Assembly: GCF_010868145.1 (NCBI RefSeq)
Contig: NZ_JAAGUY010000020.1
Location: forward strand, 41,453-105,452
Direction: 5' to 3'
Length of the DNA: 64,000 nucleotides
From: Nocardia cyriacigeorgica
Lineage (GTDB): Bacteria; Actinomycetota; Actinomycetes; Mycobacteriales; Mycobacteriaceae
Part shown: piece after piece, positions 1-8,785 of the stretch
How the letters are laid out: every line of letters starts with the position of its first letter
How positions within the stretch are numbered: position 1 is the stretch's first letter
Translations under genes and position numbers: made by a program
The notes under the pieces: generated by a model
The model's database searches: none
Told to the model about the DNA's origin: nothing
What the model saw: only the letters and a program-made list of their open reading frames with translations

Positions 1-267
1 GAGTTCTCCCGCACCGATGTCGCCCTCATCATCGGCGCCAACGACGTCACCAATCCCTCGGCCCGCGAGGATGCCAACAGCCCGATCTACGGCATGCCCG
101 TCCTCAACGTCGACCACGCGAAATCGGTCATCGTGCTCAAACGCTCGATGAACAGCGGCTTCGCCGGCATCGACAACCCGCTGTTCTACGCCGACCACAC
201 CTCCATGCTGTTCGGTGACGCCAAGAAGTCCGTCGGTGAGGTCACCGAAGAACTCAAGGCCCTGTAG
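1..267 (+). CDS. pntB: NAD(P) transhydrogenase subunit beta, C-terminal part
   Basis: This is the last 88 codons of PntB; the gene starts before the window. PntB is the membrane subunit of the proton-translocating transhydrogenase, which moves hydride between NADH and NADP+ and uses the proton gradient to make NADPH. The visible part is the C-terminal NADP(H)-binding domain III, recognised from IIGANDVTNP, then SPIYGMPVL and KRSMNSGFAG, and the final NPLFYADHTSMLFGDAKK. The frame is open from base 1 to the TAG at 265-267. A strong hairpin follows within 16 bases, so this is probably the end of its transcript. The identification is firm because these motifs are nearly invariant in the family. 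Confidence 0.93.
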   Translation, partial: EFSRTDVALIIGANDVTNPSAREDANSPIYGMPVLNVDHAKSVIVLKRSMNSGFAGIDNPLFYADHTSMLFGDAKKSVGEVTEELKAL

Positions 268-282
268 GACCGCCCGCTTCAC

Positions 283-328
283 CAACACGTCGGCCCCCGC
301 TCGGAATCGAGCGGGGGCCGACGTGTTG
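283..328. terminator. Bidirectional hairpin terminator between pntB and TetR gene
   Basis: A perfect 21-base-pair inverted repeat (283-303 with 308-328) surrounds a GAAT loop. It lies between the stop of pntB on the plus strand and the stop of the TetR gene on the minus strand, so it can serve both convergent genes. There is no U-tract, as is common for actinobacterial terminators. Confidence 0.85.
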
Positions 329-357
329 CGGGAACCGTCGCCGACGGGTCGGTGACG

Positions 358-900
358 CTACGTCGACGGACCCCTGTACAGCCCGTCGATGACGATCTCG
401 AGCAGTCGGTGCGGTTCGTCGGGGGCGGCATCGGATCGCGCCGGGGCCAAGGCGATACCGACGACGAGCTGAATCACCTGGCTCGGTGTGACATCCGCGC
501 GCGCCCCACCCTCGCGCTGGGCCCGCGCGAGCATATTCGCGGCCGCATCGTGAATTCTGGCGTGGCAATCGAACCCGAGGTCGTCGCCGGCGAGCGTGGC
601 GCCACCGAGACCGTGGTCGGTGCGGGCGTGGACGAGGAACGCGTGCAACCACTGGCGCAGCGCCGAATCCGGGTCAGCGGCGGCCAGCTCGTCCGCGCGG
701 GCGCACAACGCGTCGACCCGGTCGCCCACGATAGCGGCCTGCAGCGCCTGGCGATTCGGAAAATGCCGGTAGAGCGTGCCTGGGCCGATGCCCGCACGCC
801 GGGCGATGTCGTTGAGCGAGGCCTCGGGTCCGTCCGCGGCGAACGCATCGGCCGCGGCGGCAAGTATCCGCTCGTAGTTTCGCTGCGCATCGGCTCTCAT
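358..900 (-). CDS. TetR family transcriptional regulator
   Basis: The 180-residue protein has a typical TetR layout: an N-terminal helix-turn-helix at about residues 8-55 (RILAAAADAFA, then SLNDIARRAGIGPGTLYRHFPNR) followed by a variable ligand-binding and dimerisation domain. The start is the ATG at 900, giving the usual short tail before the first helix. It is divergent from the F420-type oxidoreductase at 991, and the 90 bases between them hold two palindromes that are good candidate operators. By analogy with this common arrangement it probably represses itself and the oxidoreductase. The ligand cannot be predicted. Confidence 0.88.
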   Translation of the reverse strand: MRADAQRNYERILAAAADAFAADGPEASLNDIARRAGIGPGTLYRHFPNRQALQAAIVGDRVDALCARADELAAADPDSALRQWLHAFLVHARTDHGLGGATLAGDDLGFDCHARIHDAAANMLARAQREGGARADVTPSQVIQLVVGIALAPARSDAAPDEPHRLLEIVIDGLYRGPST

Positions 901-917
901 ACCTGTCCCTTGTTATC

Positions 918-966
918 CGGAGAAGTTCTCCGTAATGTACTCCCAGATAAGTGGAGAACCTCTCCA
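918..966. promoter_or_regulatory. Paired palindromic operator between TetR gene and oxidoreductase
   Basis: Two perfect palindromes lie in the divergent intergenic region: CGGAGAA-G-TTCTCCG at 918-932 and TGGAGA-ACC-TCTCCA at 952-966. Both share the half-site GGAGA and their centres are about 34 bases (roughly three helical turns) apart. This fits cooperative binding of two TetR dimers. The protein-operator assignment is inferred from position. Confidence 0.6.
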
Positions 967-990
967 GAAAAGTTTGGCGGGAGTTGTGAG

Positions 991-1908
991 ATGACAGAGC
1001 GACAGCTGGGGCCTCTCGGTATCTGGACTTTCGCCTTCGAGTATCAGTCCGCGGGGCGGGTGCGTGAGACGGCGGCCGAACTCGAGGACCTCGGTTATGG
1101 CGCGGTGTGGTTCGGTGAGGCGATGGGCCGTGACGCGGTGGGGCAGGCGTGGCTGCTGCTCTCGGCGACCGAGCGCATGGTCGTAGGGAGTGGGATCGCC
1201 AATATCGCGTTCCGGGATCCGATCGCGATGGCGACCGCCGAACGCACCCTCGGGGATGCTTTTCCGGGCCGTTTCGTGCTCGGGCTCGGCGGCCAGCGCG
1301 TCGGCGGGCAGACCGGAGCGCTGGACGGGTATCCGATGCCACCGATCGGAGCCAAGCCGCTGACCGCGGTGCGCGAGTACCTGAACGCCATGGACGCGGT
1401 ACCGAAACATGGTCCGGTTCCCGACCCGGCGCCGCGTCGGATGCTTGCCGCGCTCGGCCCGAAGATGCTGGAACTGGCCGCCGAACGAACGTGGGGCGCG
1501 CACCCGTACTTCGTTCCCGTCGAACACACCGAGCTGGCGCGCCGGATCATCGGCCCCGATTCGGCGCTCGCGGTCGAGCAGGCTGTGGTGCTGGATACCG
1601 ATCGCAGTCGTGCCAGGGAGGTCGCCCGTGCGCATGTCGCCGGATATGTCACAACGGCGCCACACCAGCAGGCGAACATCCGGAGGTTCGGCTACGGCGA
1701 TGCCGATATCGACGGCGGGCCCAGCGACCGCCTGGTGGACGCGATCGTGGCCTACGGCGACCTCGACGCCATCGATCGCCGTATCCGCGCCCACCTGGAC
1801 GCGGGCGCCGACCATGTGTGCCTGCAGGTCCTGACGGCCGAGCCCGGCATGCTGCCGTTGCCCCAGTGGCGAGAACTCGCAGGGCTCATCCCCGTCAGGG
1901 CCGCATGA
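991..1908 (+). CDS. LLM-class (F420-dependent type) oxidoreductase
   Basis: The 305-residue protein belongs to the luciferase-like monooxygenase fold, most similar in motif content to actinobacterial F420-dependent oxidoreductases: early LGIWTFAFEY, then LEDLGYGAVWFGEA, VVGSGIANIAFRDPIAMA and PGRFVLGLGGQ, as expected for a (beta/alpha)8 barrel binding a deazaflavin. The start is the ATG at 991; the reading frame is open further upstream, but that extension runs through the operator and over the opposite TetR gene and is not protein-like. The substrate is unknown. Control by the divergent TetR protein is likely from the two palindromes just upstream. Confidence 0.85.
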   Translation: MTERQLGPLGIWTFAFEYQSAGRVRETAAELEDLGYGAVWFGEAMGRDAVGQAWLLLSATERMVVGSGIANIAFRDPIAMATAERTLGDAFPGRFVLGLGGQRVGGQTGALDGYPMPPIGAKPLTAVREYLNAMDAVPKHGPVPDPAPRRMLAALGPKMLELAAERTWGAHPYFVPVEHTELARRIIGPDSALAVEQAVVLDTDRSRAREVARAHVAGYVTTAPHQQANIRRFGYGDADIDGGPSDRLVDAIVAYGDLDAIDRRIRAHLDAGADHVCLQVLTAEPGMLPLPQWRELAGLIPVRAA

Positions 1909-1962
1909 GAAATTCATCACCGCGCCGATAATCGCTGGACGATCATCCTCCGAGCGCGAAGC

Positions 1963-3117
1963 ATGGTGGCGGTGTTCGACCACAGTGAAGCCCTGCGGCT
2001 GGTCGGTCCACCGGCGGCGTCATCGGATGCCACCGGCGGTCTCGACTGGTCGGTCCGGCTCGATTCCTACTATTCCGCCCGCGACGTCCTCGACGTGCTC
2101 GCGTTGACGCCGTTCGCGCGGGGTGCCCTGCCCTGCTACCGGAAGGTGCATCTCGAACGGGTCCGCCCGCAGGCCTTGCTGCGTCCCGCTGGCTCGACCG
2201 TATCGCGGATGATCAACGACGGCGGCAGCGTCTCGGTCCTCGTGCACGGCGATGGATGGACATTGCGCTCCGATCGCTGGGAGGACCGCAGCGGCGTCGT
2301 CGAGGTGGTGGCGGTCGACGACGAGCTGGCCGAACGGATCATGACCGAGTCGACCAGGGACGCGGTCGAGGAGGCGAGCTCCGACGATGTGATCAAAATG
2401 GGGTTCTGGCATCTCGATGACCAGCAGGGCCCGCGCAGGCGGGTGCTCGATGTCTCCACCCCGGCGTGGTCCGATATCCGGGATAACTATGCGGCGCCGG
2501 TGGCGGCCACGCTGGATCGGCTGATGGCCCTTGGTTCGGCCGACATCCGTGGTCGGCTTTTGCTGCTGCACGGCCCGCCCGGGACCGGCAAGACGACCGC
2601 ACTGCGGGCGCTCGCGCGCTCATGGGGGCAGTGGTGTCAGGCCGACTGCGTACTCGACCCGGAGGTTTTGTTCTCCCGGCCCGGGTATCTGATGTCGGCG
2701 ACGATGGGCGCCGACGGCGGCGAGCAGGGCGCGGGACGCTGGCGGCTGCTAGTGCTGGAAGATTGTGACGAGCTGATTCGCGCCGAGGCGAAAGAGTCTG
2801 CGGGGCAGGGCCTTTCCCGGCTGTTGAATCTGACCGACGGCATGCTCGGCCAGGGCAGGGATGTGCTGGTCGCGATCACCACCAATGAGGATCTGTCGCG
2901 GTTGCATCCCGCGGTCACCCGGCCGGGCCGCTGCCTGGCTCAGCTGGAGGTGGGGCGGCTGAGTCATTCCGAATCGCGTACCTGGCTGGGCGAGCATGCC
3001 GATCGGGTCGAGGTGCCTTCCGGTGGTGCATCGCTGGCCGAACTGATCGCCTTGCGCGACGGCGCCGAGCGGATCGCAACGTTGCCTGCACCGGTGGAAT
3101 CCGGTCTCTACCTGTAG
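1963..3117 (+). CDS. AAA ATPase with N-terminal DUF5925 domain
   Basis: This 384-residue protein has an N-terminal region resembling the actinobacterial DUF5925 domain (SARDVLDVLALTPFARGA, then GFWHLDDQQGPRRR) followed by an AAA ATPase module. Walker A is GPPGTGKTT at about residues 204-212 and Walker B is LLVLEDCDEL at about 261-270. An arginine-finger region (HPAVTRPGRC) follows. The family is typically cytoplasmic and of unknown function; the layout suggests ATP-driven remodelling of a partner. It stands alone on the plus strand. Start is the ATG at 1963, chosen because the domain begins soon after. Confidence 0.85.
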   Translation: MVAVFDHSEALRLVGPPAASSDATGGLDWSVRLDSYYSARDVLDVLALTPFARGALPCYRKVHLERVRPQALLRPAGSTVSRMINDGGSVSVLVHGDGWTLRSDRWEDRSGVVEVVAVDDELAERIMTESTRDAVEEASSDDVIKMGFWHLDDQQGPRRRVLDVSTPAWSDIRDNYAAPVAATLDRLMALGSADIRGRLLLLHGPPGTGKTTALRALARSWGQWCQADCVLDPEVLFSRPGYLMSATMGADGGEQGAGRWRLLVLEDCDELIRAEAKESAGQGLSRLLNLTDGMLGQGRDVLVAITTNEDLSRLHPAVTRPGRCLAQLEVGRLSHSESRTWLGEHADRVEVPSGGASLAELIALRDGAERIATLPAPVESGLYL

Positions 3118-3212
3118 GCACCGGCATCGGATAGTGCGAAGGCGCACCGGCTTTCGCGCGATACCACGAGTCGCAGGCCGGGATCGCCGACCACCACTGT
3201 TACCGTCTCTGC

Positions 3213-3662
3213 ATGCCGAGTATCGGAGCGAAGCTGTTGCGGACGCGGTGGTTTGTGCGGGCACCCATCTGGGTGTTCCGGGCGAGACTCGGTTTCCTGT
3301 TCGGCGGTCGGCTGATGATGCTCGAGCACGTCGGCCGAAAGTCCGGTCAGGTGCGGTATGTGGTGCTGGAGACTGTCGACCGGCCCGACGCCGAAACCGT
3401 CGTCATCGCCTCCGGATTCGGCGCGACCTCACAGTGGTACCGGAATCTGCTGGCCGAACCACGGTGTCGGGTGAGCGTCGGATGGCGGTACCGGCGGGCC
3501 GCGATGGCGCGGATACTCGATATCGAGGAGACCGCGGCGGTGCTGGCCGGATATCAGGTCCGACATCCCAAGGCCTATCAGGAGCTGGGCGGCATCATCG
3601 AGGAGACCACGGGCCAGGGCATCGATACGGTGCCGATGGTCGAGCTGTCGATGCGGGGCTGA
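3213..3662 (+). CDS. Nitroreductase family deazaflavin-dependent oxidoreductase (Ddn-like)
   Basis: The 149-residue protein matches the small split-barrel F420-binding family that includes Ddn of M. tuberculosis. Evidence is the basic N-terminus, LMMLEHVGRKSGQVRYVVLE, the segment VVIASGFGATSQWYRNLLA, and length. Family members bind F420 and reduce quinones or nitroaromatics near the membrane; the substrate here is unknown. It ends 24 bases before the convergent MFS gene. Start ATG 3213 lacks a clear ribosome site, so a leaderless message is possible. Confidence 0.85.
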   Translation: MPSIGAKLLRTRWFVRAPIWVFRARLGFLFGGRLMMLEHVGRKSGQVRYVVLETVDRPDAETVVIASGFGATSQWYRNLLAEPRCRVSVGWRYRRAAMARILDIEETAAVLAGYQVRHPKAYQELGGIIEETTGQGIDTVPMVELSMRG

Positions 3663-3685
3663 TCAGGCGAAAGCAGCCCGCCAGG

Positions 3686-4900
3686 TCACTCGACTGCGCT
3701 GTGCCCCGATCGGGGAGCAGATCCTGATGGGGCGACGACCCCCGCGAACACGCAGCACAACACCACGATCGCCAACGGCACCACAAATGTCGCGGTGAGC
3801 GGGACCAATGCCGTCAGCCAGCCGATTACCGCGGGTCCGGCGAGCAAACCCACATAGCCGATGCTGAACACCCGCGACATATCCGTGGCCGCACTGCCCG
3901 AACCGAGATTGCCCGCGGCGGTGAAGATCTGCGGGATGCCGCCGGACAGCCCGAGCCCGCACAATGCCCACCCGAGCAGCGTCAGCACCACCCACGGCGA
4001 CACCAGGATCAGCAGCAGTCCGATGGCCGCGAGCAGTGAACCGTAGCGCACCACCGCGACCCGGCCGAATGCCCCGCTGACCCGATCGGCGGTGAAACGG
4101 CCGACCGTCATCGTCACCGAGAAGGCACCGAAAGCCAATGCGGCGGTGGCCTCATCGGTGCCAAGGTGTTCACGCATCTGCAGGGTGCTCCAGTCATTGG
4201 CAACACCTTCGGTGAGCAGCAGTCCGAAGGCCAGCGCGGCCAGCGCCCACACCTTGCTCGGACTGCGTCGCGTAGTGGACGCGTCGGTCTCGTGCTGTGC
4301 GGGGGCGTGTGGCAGCAGCCGCGGCAGGCAGGCAAGCACGATGACGACACCGCAGGCCGCGGCTAGTGACATCGTCAGCCACGGCGACCAGCCGATCCGC
4401 AGGGTCAGCGCGCCGACCAGCGCACCCACCAGCCCGCCGCCGGAGAACAAGGCGTGGAACGCGGACATGATGGGACGGCGATACTCCCGTTCCACATGCA
4501 CCGCTTGGGTATTCATCGACACATCGAGTGCGCCGTTGCCGAAACCGAAGGCCGCCAACGCGATCGCCAGCGATACCGGCCCGGTCGCCACCCCCGGCCC
4601 GACCACGCACACCGACGCCGTCAGCCCGGCGACCCCGACCAGCGCCCGGCTGCCGAACCGATCCGCGAGCGGCCCGGCCAGCCGCATTCCCACGATCCCG
4701 GCGCCCGCCATCAACAGAATGAACATGCCGAGCGTGGAATGAGAGACGCCCGTCCGCTCGGTGATCGCCGGAATGTGCACCACCCACATGGCGAGCAAGA
4801 AGCCGTTGAGCCCGAATACGGTGAACACCGCCGCGCGCGCGATCCGCACCATCGGGTCGATCGTCGATGTGACCACCGGGTCGACGGTACCGCCGCTCAT
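3686..4900 (-). CDS. MFS transporter
   Basis: The 404-residue protein shows the alternating hydrophobic pattern of about twelve membrane helices and the conserved major facilitator loop between helices 2 and 3 (GMRLAGPLADRFGSR). N-terminal RIARAAVFTVFGLNGFLLAMW starts helix 1. It is probably a proton-coupled drug or metabolite exporter, but the substrate cannot be read from sequence. Its ATG overlaps the stop of the upstream gene at 4897-4900 (ATGA), so the two are translated together. Confidence 0.88.
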   Translation of the reverse strand: MSGGTVDPVVTSTIDPMVRIARAAVFTVFGLNGFLLAMWVVHIPAITERTGVSHSTLGMFILLMAGAGIVGMRLAGPLADRFGSRALVGVAGLTASVCVVGPGVATGPVSLAIALAAFGFGNGALDVSMNTQAVHVEREYRRPIMSAFHALFSGGGLVGALVGALTLRIGWSPWLTMSLAAACGVVIVLACLPRLLPHAPAQHETDASTTRRSPSKVWALAALAFGLLLTEGVANDWSTLQMREHLGTDEATAALAFGAFSVTMTVGRFTADRVSGAFGRVAVVRYGSLLAAIGLLLILVSPWVVLTLLGWALCGLGLSGGIPQIFTAAGNLGSGSAATDMSRVFSIGYVGLLAGPAVIGWLTALVPLTATFVVPLAIVVLCCVFAGVVAPSGSAPRSGHSAVE

Positions 4901-5487
4901 CGGGTCTGCCCGGTCGGATCGTCGCCGGTCGCGCGGTCGACGGGACGGTCGGCGACTGTCATCGTCCAGGCGCGGAACTCTGTGAGGTCACCGAGTCCGG
5001 CACGCAGATGCTGCGGCACGAAACGGGTGGTGGCGGCTTCGAGCAGGTCGGGAAGGCCGAGGTGGACCCATTCCCAGACCTTCACGTTGTACGCGTGGAC
5101 GACCGGACCGACCCGCTCGCGGATGTGGGCGACCTCGTCGGCGGGGATGCCCGCTAGTTCGAGCCTGGCGATGGTGGCGCGGTGCTCATCGTCGGCGAAC
5201 TCGGTGTCGAGATACGGTTCGAGCAGCTCGGCCCACACGTCGAAGCGACGGCGGATCGGAATCGAATGTGCCGCGCAGAAGCCGTCGAGTTCTTCACGCT
5301 GGGTCGCGGAGACGAAGAGCGTGACGCCGGCGCGGGTGCGGATCTCGGGTGAGATGGCGGTGGGGTCGGCATCGCGAATCTCGGTGGCGAGCACCTCGCG
5401 ATCCGCGGCGGGTAGATCGGCGGCGGATAGATGATCGTCGCCGAAGCAGACCCGGTCTCCGGTGAATGTGGCTTGGAGAGTCATCAT
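4897..5487 (-). CDS. Hypothetical protein, first gene of MFS operon
   Basis: A 196-residue soluble protein that I do not recognise. It is acidic with conserved-looking segments such as RTRAGVTLFVSATQ, FDVWAELLEPYLDTEF and AYNVKVWEWVHLGLPDLL, with no signal peptide or membrane segment. The frame is open further upstream, but the start is placed at ATG 5487 because a GGGGGGA ribosome site lies six bases before it; ATG 5484 is an equivalent alternative. It is translationally coupled to the MFS transporter by an ATGA overlap and divergent from an AraC regulator, suggesting a small regulated unit. Confidence 0.7.
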   Translation of the reverse strand: MMTLQATFTGDRVCFGDDHLSAADLPAADREVLATEIRDADPTAISPEIRTRAGVTLFVSATQREELDGFCAAHSIPIRRRFDVWAELLEPYLDTEFADDEHRATIARLELAGIPADEVAHIRERVGPVVHAYNVKVWEWVHLGLPDLLEAATTRFVPQHLRAGLGDLTEFRAWTMTVADRPVDRATGDDPTGQTR

Positions 5488-5604
5488 CGATCGTCCCCCC
5501 GTCGTCTCATTCCATAGTGGCATCTCCCCGGTGCGATGGCCCGAGACCTGTCTCACCATCTCGACCGTGCGGTAGCGGCTGTCGTCACGTCGTACAGTGA
5601 GGGA

Positions 5605-6558
5605 ATGGACGCGCTCGCCGGTTTGCTCGAGGGTCCTCGGGCGCGCGGAGCTTTTCTCATGCGGTCGATCTTGGAACCGCCGTGGTCGCTGCGGATCGAG
5701 GACGAGGCACCGTTGACCGTGCTCGCCATGATCCGCGGCAGTGCGTGGATCATGGCCGATGGTGCCGATGCCCGGCGCACGAGTGCCGGTGACGTCGTCG
5801 TCTTCAGCGGCGCAAAGCCCTACACCGTCGCCGATGATCCGGCCACCGAACCGCAGATCATCATCAAACCCGGCCAGGTCACCATGACCCCGGATGGTGA
5901 AATCCTCTGCGAGACACTGAGTCTCGGTGTGCGGGAATGGGGCACCGACCCCGACGGCGAGACCGTGATGGTGACCGGGACCTACGAATCGGCAGGTGCG
6001 GTCAGCCAAGGGTTGTTGCGCGCCCTGCCCCCGGTCATCGTGCTGCCCCGCGGCGAATGCGACACCCGGCTGCTCGAACTGCTCGTCGACGAGATGTCCA
6101 AGGATCAGCCCGCCCAGGGCGCCGTCCTGGACCGGCTGCTCGACCTGCTGCTCATCGCCGCGCTGCGCAGTTGGTTCGCCCGCAACGACGCCCCCGCGTG
6201 GTACCACGCCTATAACGACCCGCTGGTCGGCAAGGCACTGCGGTTGTTGCAGCACAATCCCGCCCACGGTTGGACGGTCGCCGGCCTGGCCTCGGCGGTC
6301 GGGGTGTCGCGGGCAGCGCTGGCCCGCCGGTTCACCGATCTGGTGGGGGAGCCGCCGATGGCCTTTCTCACCGAATGGCGGCTGGCACTGGCCGCCGACC
6401 TGCTCCAGGACTCCGACGCCACGATCGAATCCATCGCACGACAGGTGGGATACGGCAGCGCCTTCGCGCTCAGCTCGGCGTTCAAACGCCAGTTCGGTGT
6501 GAGCCCCCGTGACCACCGCCGAGGCGCGGCACCGGCGCCGGTATCGTCGGCCGGGTGA
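5605..6558 (+). CDS. AraC family transcriptional regulator with N-terminal cupin
   Basis: The 317-residue protein has an N-terminal cupin-type sensor (about residues 25-190) and a C-terminal AraC double helix-turn-helix (about 210-310): WTVAGLASAVGVSRAALARRF and the second motif IESIARQVGYGSAFALSSAF followed by GVSPRDHR. The ATG at 5605 is preceded by GTGAGGGA; a longer version from 5536 has no ribosome site. It is divergent from the hypothetical/MFS pair and overlaps the following thioesterase gene by four bases (GTGA). Candidate targets are these neighbours. A perfect GAGAC-CT-GTCTC palindrome sits upstream at 5543-5554. Confidence 0.85.
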   Translation: MDALAGLLEGPRARGAFLMRSILEPPWSLRIEDEAPLTVLAMIRGSAWIMADGADARRTSAGDVVVFSGAKPYTVADDPATEPQIIIKPGQVTMTPDGEILCETLSLGVREWGTDPDGETVMVTGTYESAGAVSQGLLRALPPVIVLPRGECDTRLLELLVDEMSKDQPAQGAVLDRLLDLLLIAALRSWFARNDAPAWYHAYNDPLVGKALRLLQHNPAHGWTVAGLASAVGVSRAALARRFTDLVGEPPMAFLTEWRLALAADLLQDSDATIESIARQVGYGSAFALSSAFKRQFGVSPRDHRRGAAPAPVSSAG

Positions 6559-6980
6559 CGCAGCAGCAGTATCCGGTGCTCTGGCCGGTGCCCACCCGGT
6601 GGGCCGACAACGACCACTACGGGCACGTCAACAACGTGACGTACTACGCGTACTTCGACACCGCGGTCAACGCATGGTTGATGCACGCCACCGGCACCGA
6701 TATCCGCGATCTGCCCGCCCTCGGTGTGGTTGCGCAGACCTCCTGTCAGTACCTCGGCTCGATCAGCTTCCCCGACCAGCTCCAGGTCGGCCTGCGGATC
6801 TCGCGTCTCGGCCGCTCCAGCATCACCTACGACCTCGCGATCTTCCGCGAAGCCGACGGGGAACTCGAACTGGCCGCCACCGGCAATTTCGTGCACGTCT
6901 ACGTCGACTCCGAGACCCGCGAACCGGTCGAGATCCCCGACGTCATCCGTACCGCGGCCGCCAAGCTCGTCACGGACTGA
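6555..6980 (+). CDS. Acyl-CoA thioesterase (hot-dog fold)
   Basis: The 141-residue protein has the 4-hydroxybenzoyl-CoA thioesterase/YbgC signature: TRWADNDHYGHVNNVTYY, with the catalytic Asp and the YGHVNN turn near residues 15-25. Such enzymes hydrolyse acyl-CoA thioesters as homotetramers in the cytoplasm. The GTG start at 6555 overlaps the AraC stop (GTGA), so the two are co-translated. The acyl substrate is unknown. Confidence 0.85.
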   Translation: MTQQQYPVLWPVPTRWADNDHYGHVNNVTYYAYFDTAVNAWLMHATGTDIRDLPALGVVAQTSCQYLGSISFPDQLQVGLRISRLGRSSITYDLAIFREADGELELAATGNFVHVYVDSETREPVEIPDVIRTAAAKLVTD

Positions 6981-7002
6981 ACGCGCCGCAACGCCGGCTC
7001 GA

Positions 7003-7818
7003 TCAGGACGTCGGTGCCTGCAACGCGGCCTGGAACCGGCGCATACCGTCGATCCAACGGTCGTAGTCGCTGCCCTTGTACCGGTACATCTTCAGCACCT
7101 CCGGATGCGGGAGGATGAGGAAGGTTTCGGCCTCGACGCCCGCGATCACAGCGTCGGCCACCTGCTCCGGCGTGAGTACGGCACCGGCCGTGGTCACCGC
7201 CTTGATCGCCAGTTCCGCTGCCTCGGCGTTCTCCGGCGGCATCATCCCGCCGTGCAGCAGCTGGGTGTCCACACCCATCGGGCACAGACAGCTGACGCGA
7301 ACACCCTTGTCCCCATAGGTCACCGATAGCCATTCGGCGAAGCCGACCGCCGCATGCTTGGACACCGAATACGGTGCCGACCCGATCTGGGTGAGCAGCC
7401 CCGCCGCCGACGCCGTCGTCACGAAGTACCCGCTACCGCGCTCCACCCAGCCGGGCATCAGCCGGCGCGCCGCCCGCACGTGCGCAAGCACGTTGACCTC
7501 GAGTGCGGCCGTCCACTGCGCGTCGGTGCTGTCGAGCCCTGGCCCGCCACCGATCCCCGCGTTCGCGAAGAACATGTCGACCGGTCCGAATTCGGCCTCG
7601 GCCCGTTCGACGAGGGCGGCGATCACCGCGTCATCGGCGACATCGCCGCCGACGGCGACAGCGTCAGCCCCGAGCGAACCGGCCACCGCCTCGGCGGAAC
7701 CGACATCCAGATCCGCGACCACGACCCGCGCGCCACCCGCAACCAGCCGTCGCGCCAACGCCGCCCCGATCCCGGCTCCTGCTCCCGTCACAATGGCGAC
7801 TTTGCCCGAAATATCCAT
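7003..7818 (-). CDS. SDR family oxidoreductase
   Basis: The 271-residue protein is a classical short-chain dehydrogenase: nucleotide-binding VTGAGAGIGAALAR at residues 9-22, NAGIGGG at about 87-93, and the catalytic YSVSK with upstream serines (TTASAAG). Classical SDRs use NAD(P)H for alcohol/ketone interconversion. It is convergent with the thioesterase, with only 22 bases between them. The substrate is unknown. Confidence 0.9.
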   Translation of the reverse strand: MDISGKVAIVTGAGAGIGAALARRLVAGGARVVVADLDVGSAEAVAGSLGADAVAVGGDVADDAVIAALVERAEAEFGPVDMFFANAGIGGGPGLDSTDAQWTAALEVNVLAHVRAARRLMPGWVERGSGYFVTTASAAGLLTQIGSAPYSVSKHAAVGFAEWLSVTYGDKGVRVSCLCPMGVDTQLLHGGMMPPENAEAAELAIKAVTTAGAVLTPEQVADAVIAGVEAETFLILPHPEVLKMYRYKGSDYDRWIDGMRRFQAALQAPTS

Positions 7819-7981
7819 GCCCGCACCCTATGCTCACCCCCGCCCTCCGTAGCCCTCTGCGCGGATTTCGGGCGGAACCCGTCCGGCATACTGCTGGGGC
7901 GATACGGGTGAGCTGCTCGGTGTGGTCGGCTCAGGAACCGGCGGGCTGGATATCGACACCTCGGCTATGCGAACCGGGCGG

Positions 7982-8638
7982 TTATTCGTCGTCGGCAGGT
8001 CCGCACCGGGCGCGCAGGATGGGCGCACCGGGCCCGGTCAATTCATCGCAATAGACCGCTCGCCCCGCCATCGCCATCGTCAATGCGAGCGTTGTCCCTC
8101 GAACCAGCTCACCCGCGCCTGCGGTGAAGGGGCCGTCGGACGCCTCGAGCCGCAAGCCCCTGATGGCGCTGTGGCCGGAAACGGTGAAGTCACGACCGGC
8201 GAAGAAGCGAGCCACCTCGGTCGTGGCCTCGAGCGATGGTGTGCGCGTCAGCCCGAGCGGATACCGGATGTCCTGCCCGTGCACTATCACCTCGCCGAGC
8301 CACGCGGCGGTATGTCCGGAAGCCGCGGTGGTGCTCGTGACGACCGCGCGGAAGCGCTCGAGGGTTTCGGCCGGCGTTGTGCCGCGATGCTCAGCCAGGC
8401 GCCGGGCATTGTGCAGATCGAAGTCGAAGCGGGCGCCGAGGACGCTCAGCAGCCAACGCACCCTGCCGATGCTCGCCGCCGCGGTGAGATGGGCGACGAC
8501 CTCTTCGACCGTCCACTCGCCGCACAGCGACTGCCGCGCCCACCGGGCTTCGTCCAGTCCGGCGAGATCGTCGGCCAACTCCGTGCGTTCGGTATGGGTC
8601 ATCTCCCAGAGTTGTTCGCGGGATACGAGCTTCGGCAC
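7982..8638 (-). CDS. Maleylpyruvate isomerase family mycothiol-dependent protein
   Basis: The 218-residue protein matches the MDMPI/DinB-like four-helix fold: LVSREQLWEMTHTERTELADDL, then LCGEWTVEEVVAHLTAA with the metal-site histidine, and GEVIVHGQDIRYPLG with the second His. In this family a metal and mycothiol, the actinobacterial thiol, act in isomerisation or transfer reactions; most members are uncharacterised. It is a single gene, with a TTTCCTTTC-type complement of a ribosome site just upstream of ATG 8638. Confidence 0.85.
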   Translation of the reverse strand: MPKLVSREQLWEMTHTERTELADDLAGLDEARWARQSLCGEWTVEEVVAHLTAAASIGRVRWLLSVLGARFDFDLHNARRLAEHRGTTPAETLERFRAVVTSTTAASGHTAAWLGEVIVHGQDIRYPLGLTRTPSLEATTEVARFFAGRDFTVSGHSAIRGLRLEASDGPFTAGAGELVRGTTLALTMAMAGRAVYCDELTGPGAPILRARCGPADDE

Positions 8639-8785
8639 CGTCTTCCTTTCTCGATCAGGCGTCGGATCTGTGCTCCGGCGCCGCCCTCCTCGCCTGCCGG
8701 ACAGTAGGCGCGCCGCAGGCTGGGCTTCGGAGGTGCAGACGATCGAACCGACTCGAATTCATCGGTGCCGCATGATGCCGAGTGA

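Noticed and set aside
352..990. N-terminal extension of the LLM oxidoreductase from 352
   Set aside because: It is antisense to the TetR gene and crosses the operators; the enzyme fold begins at 991.
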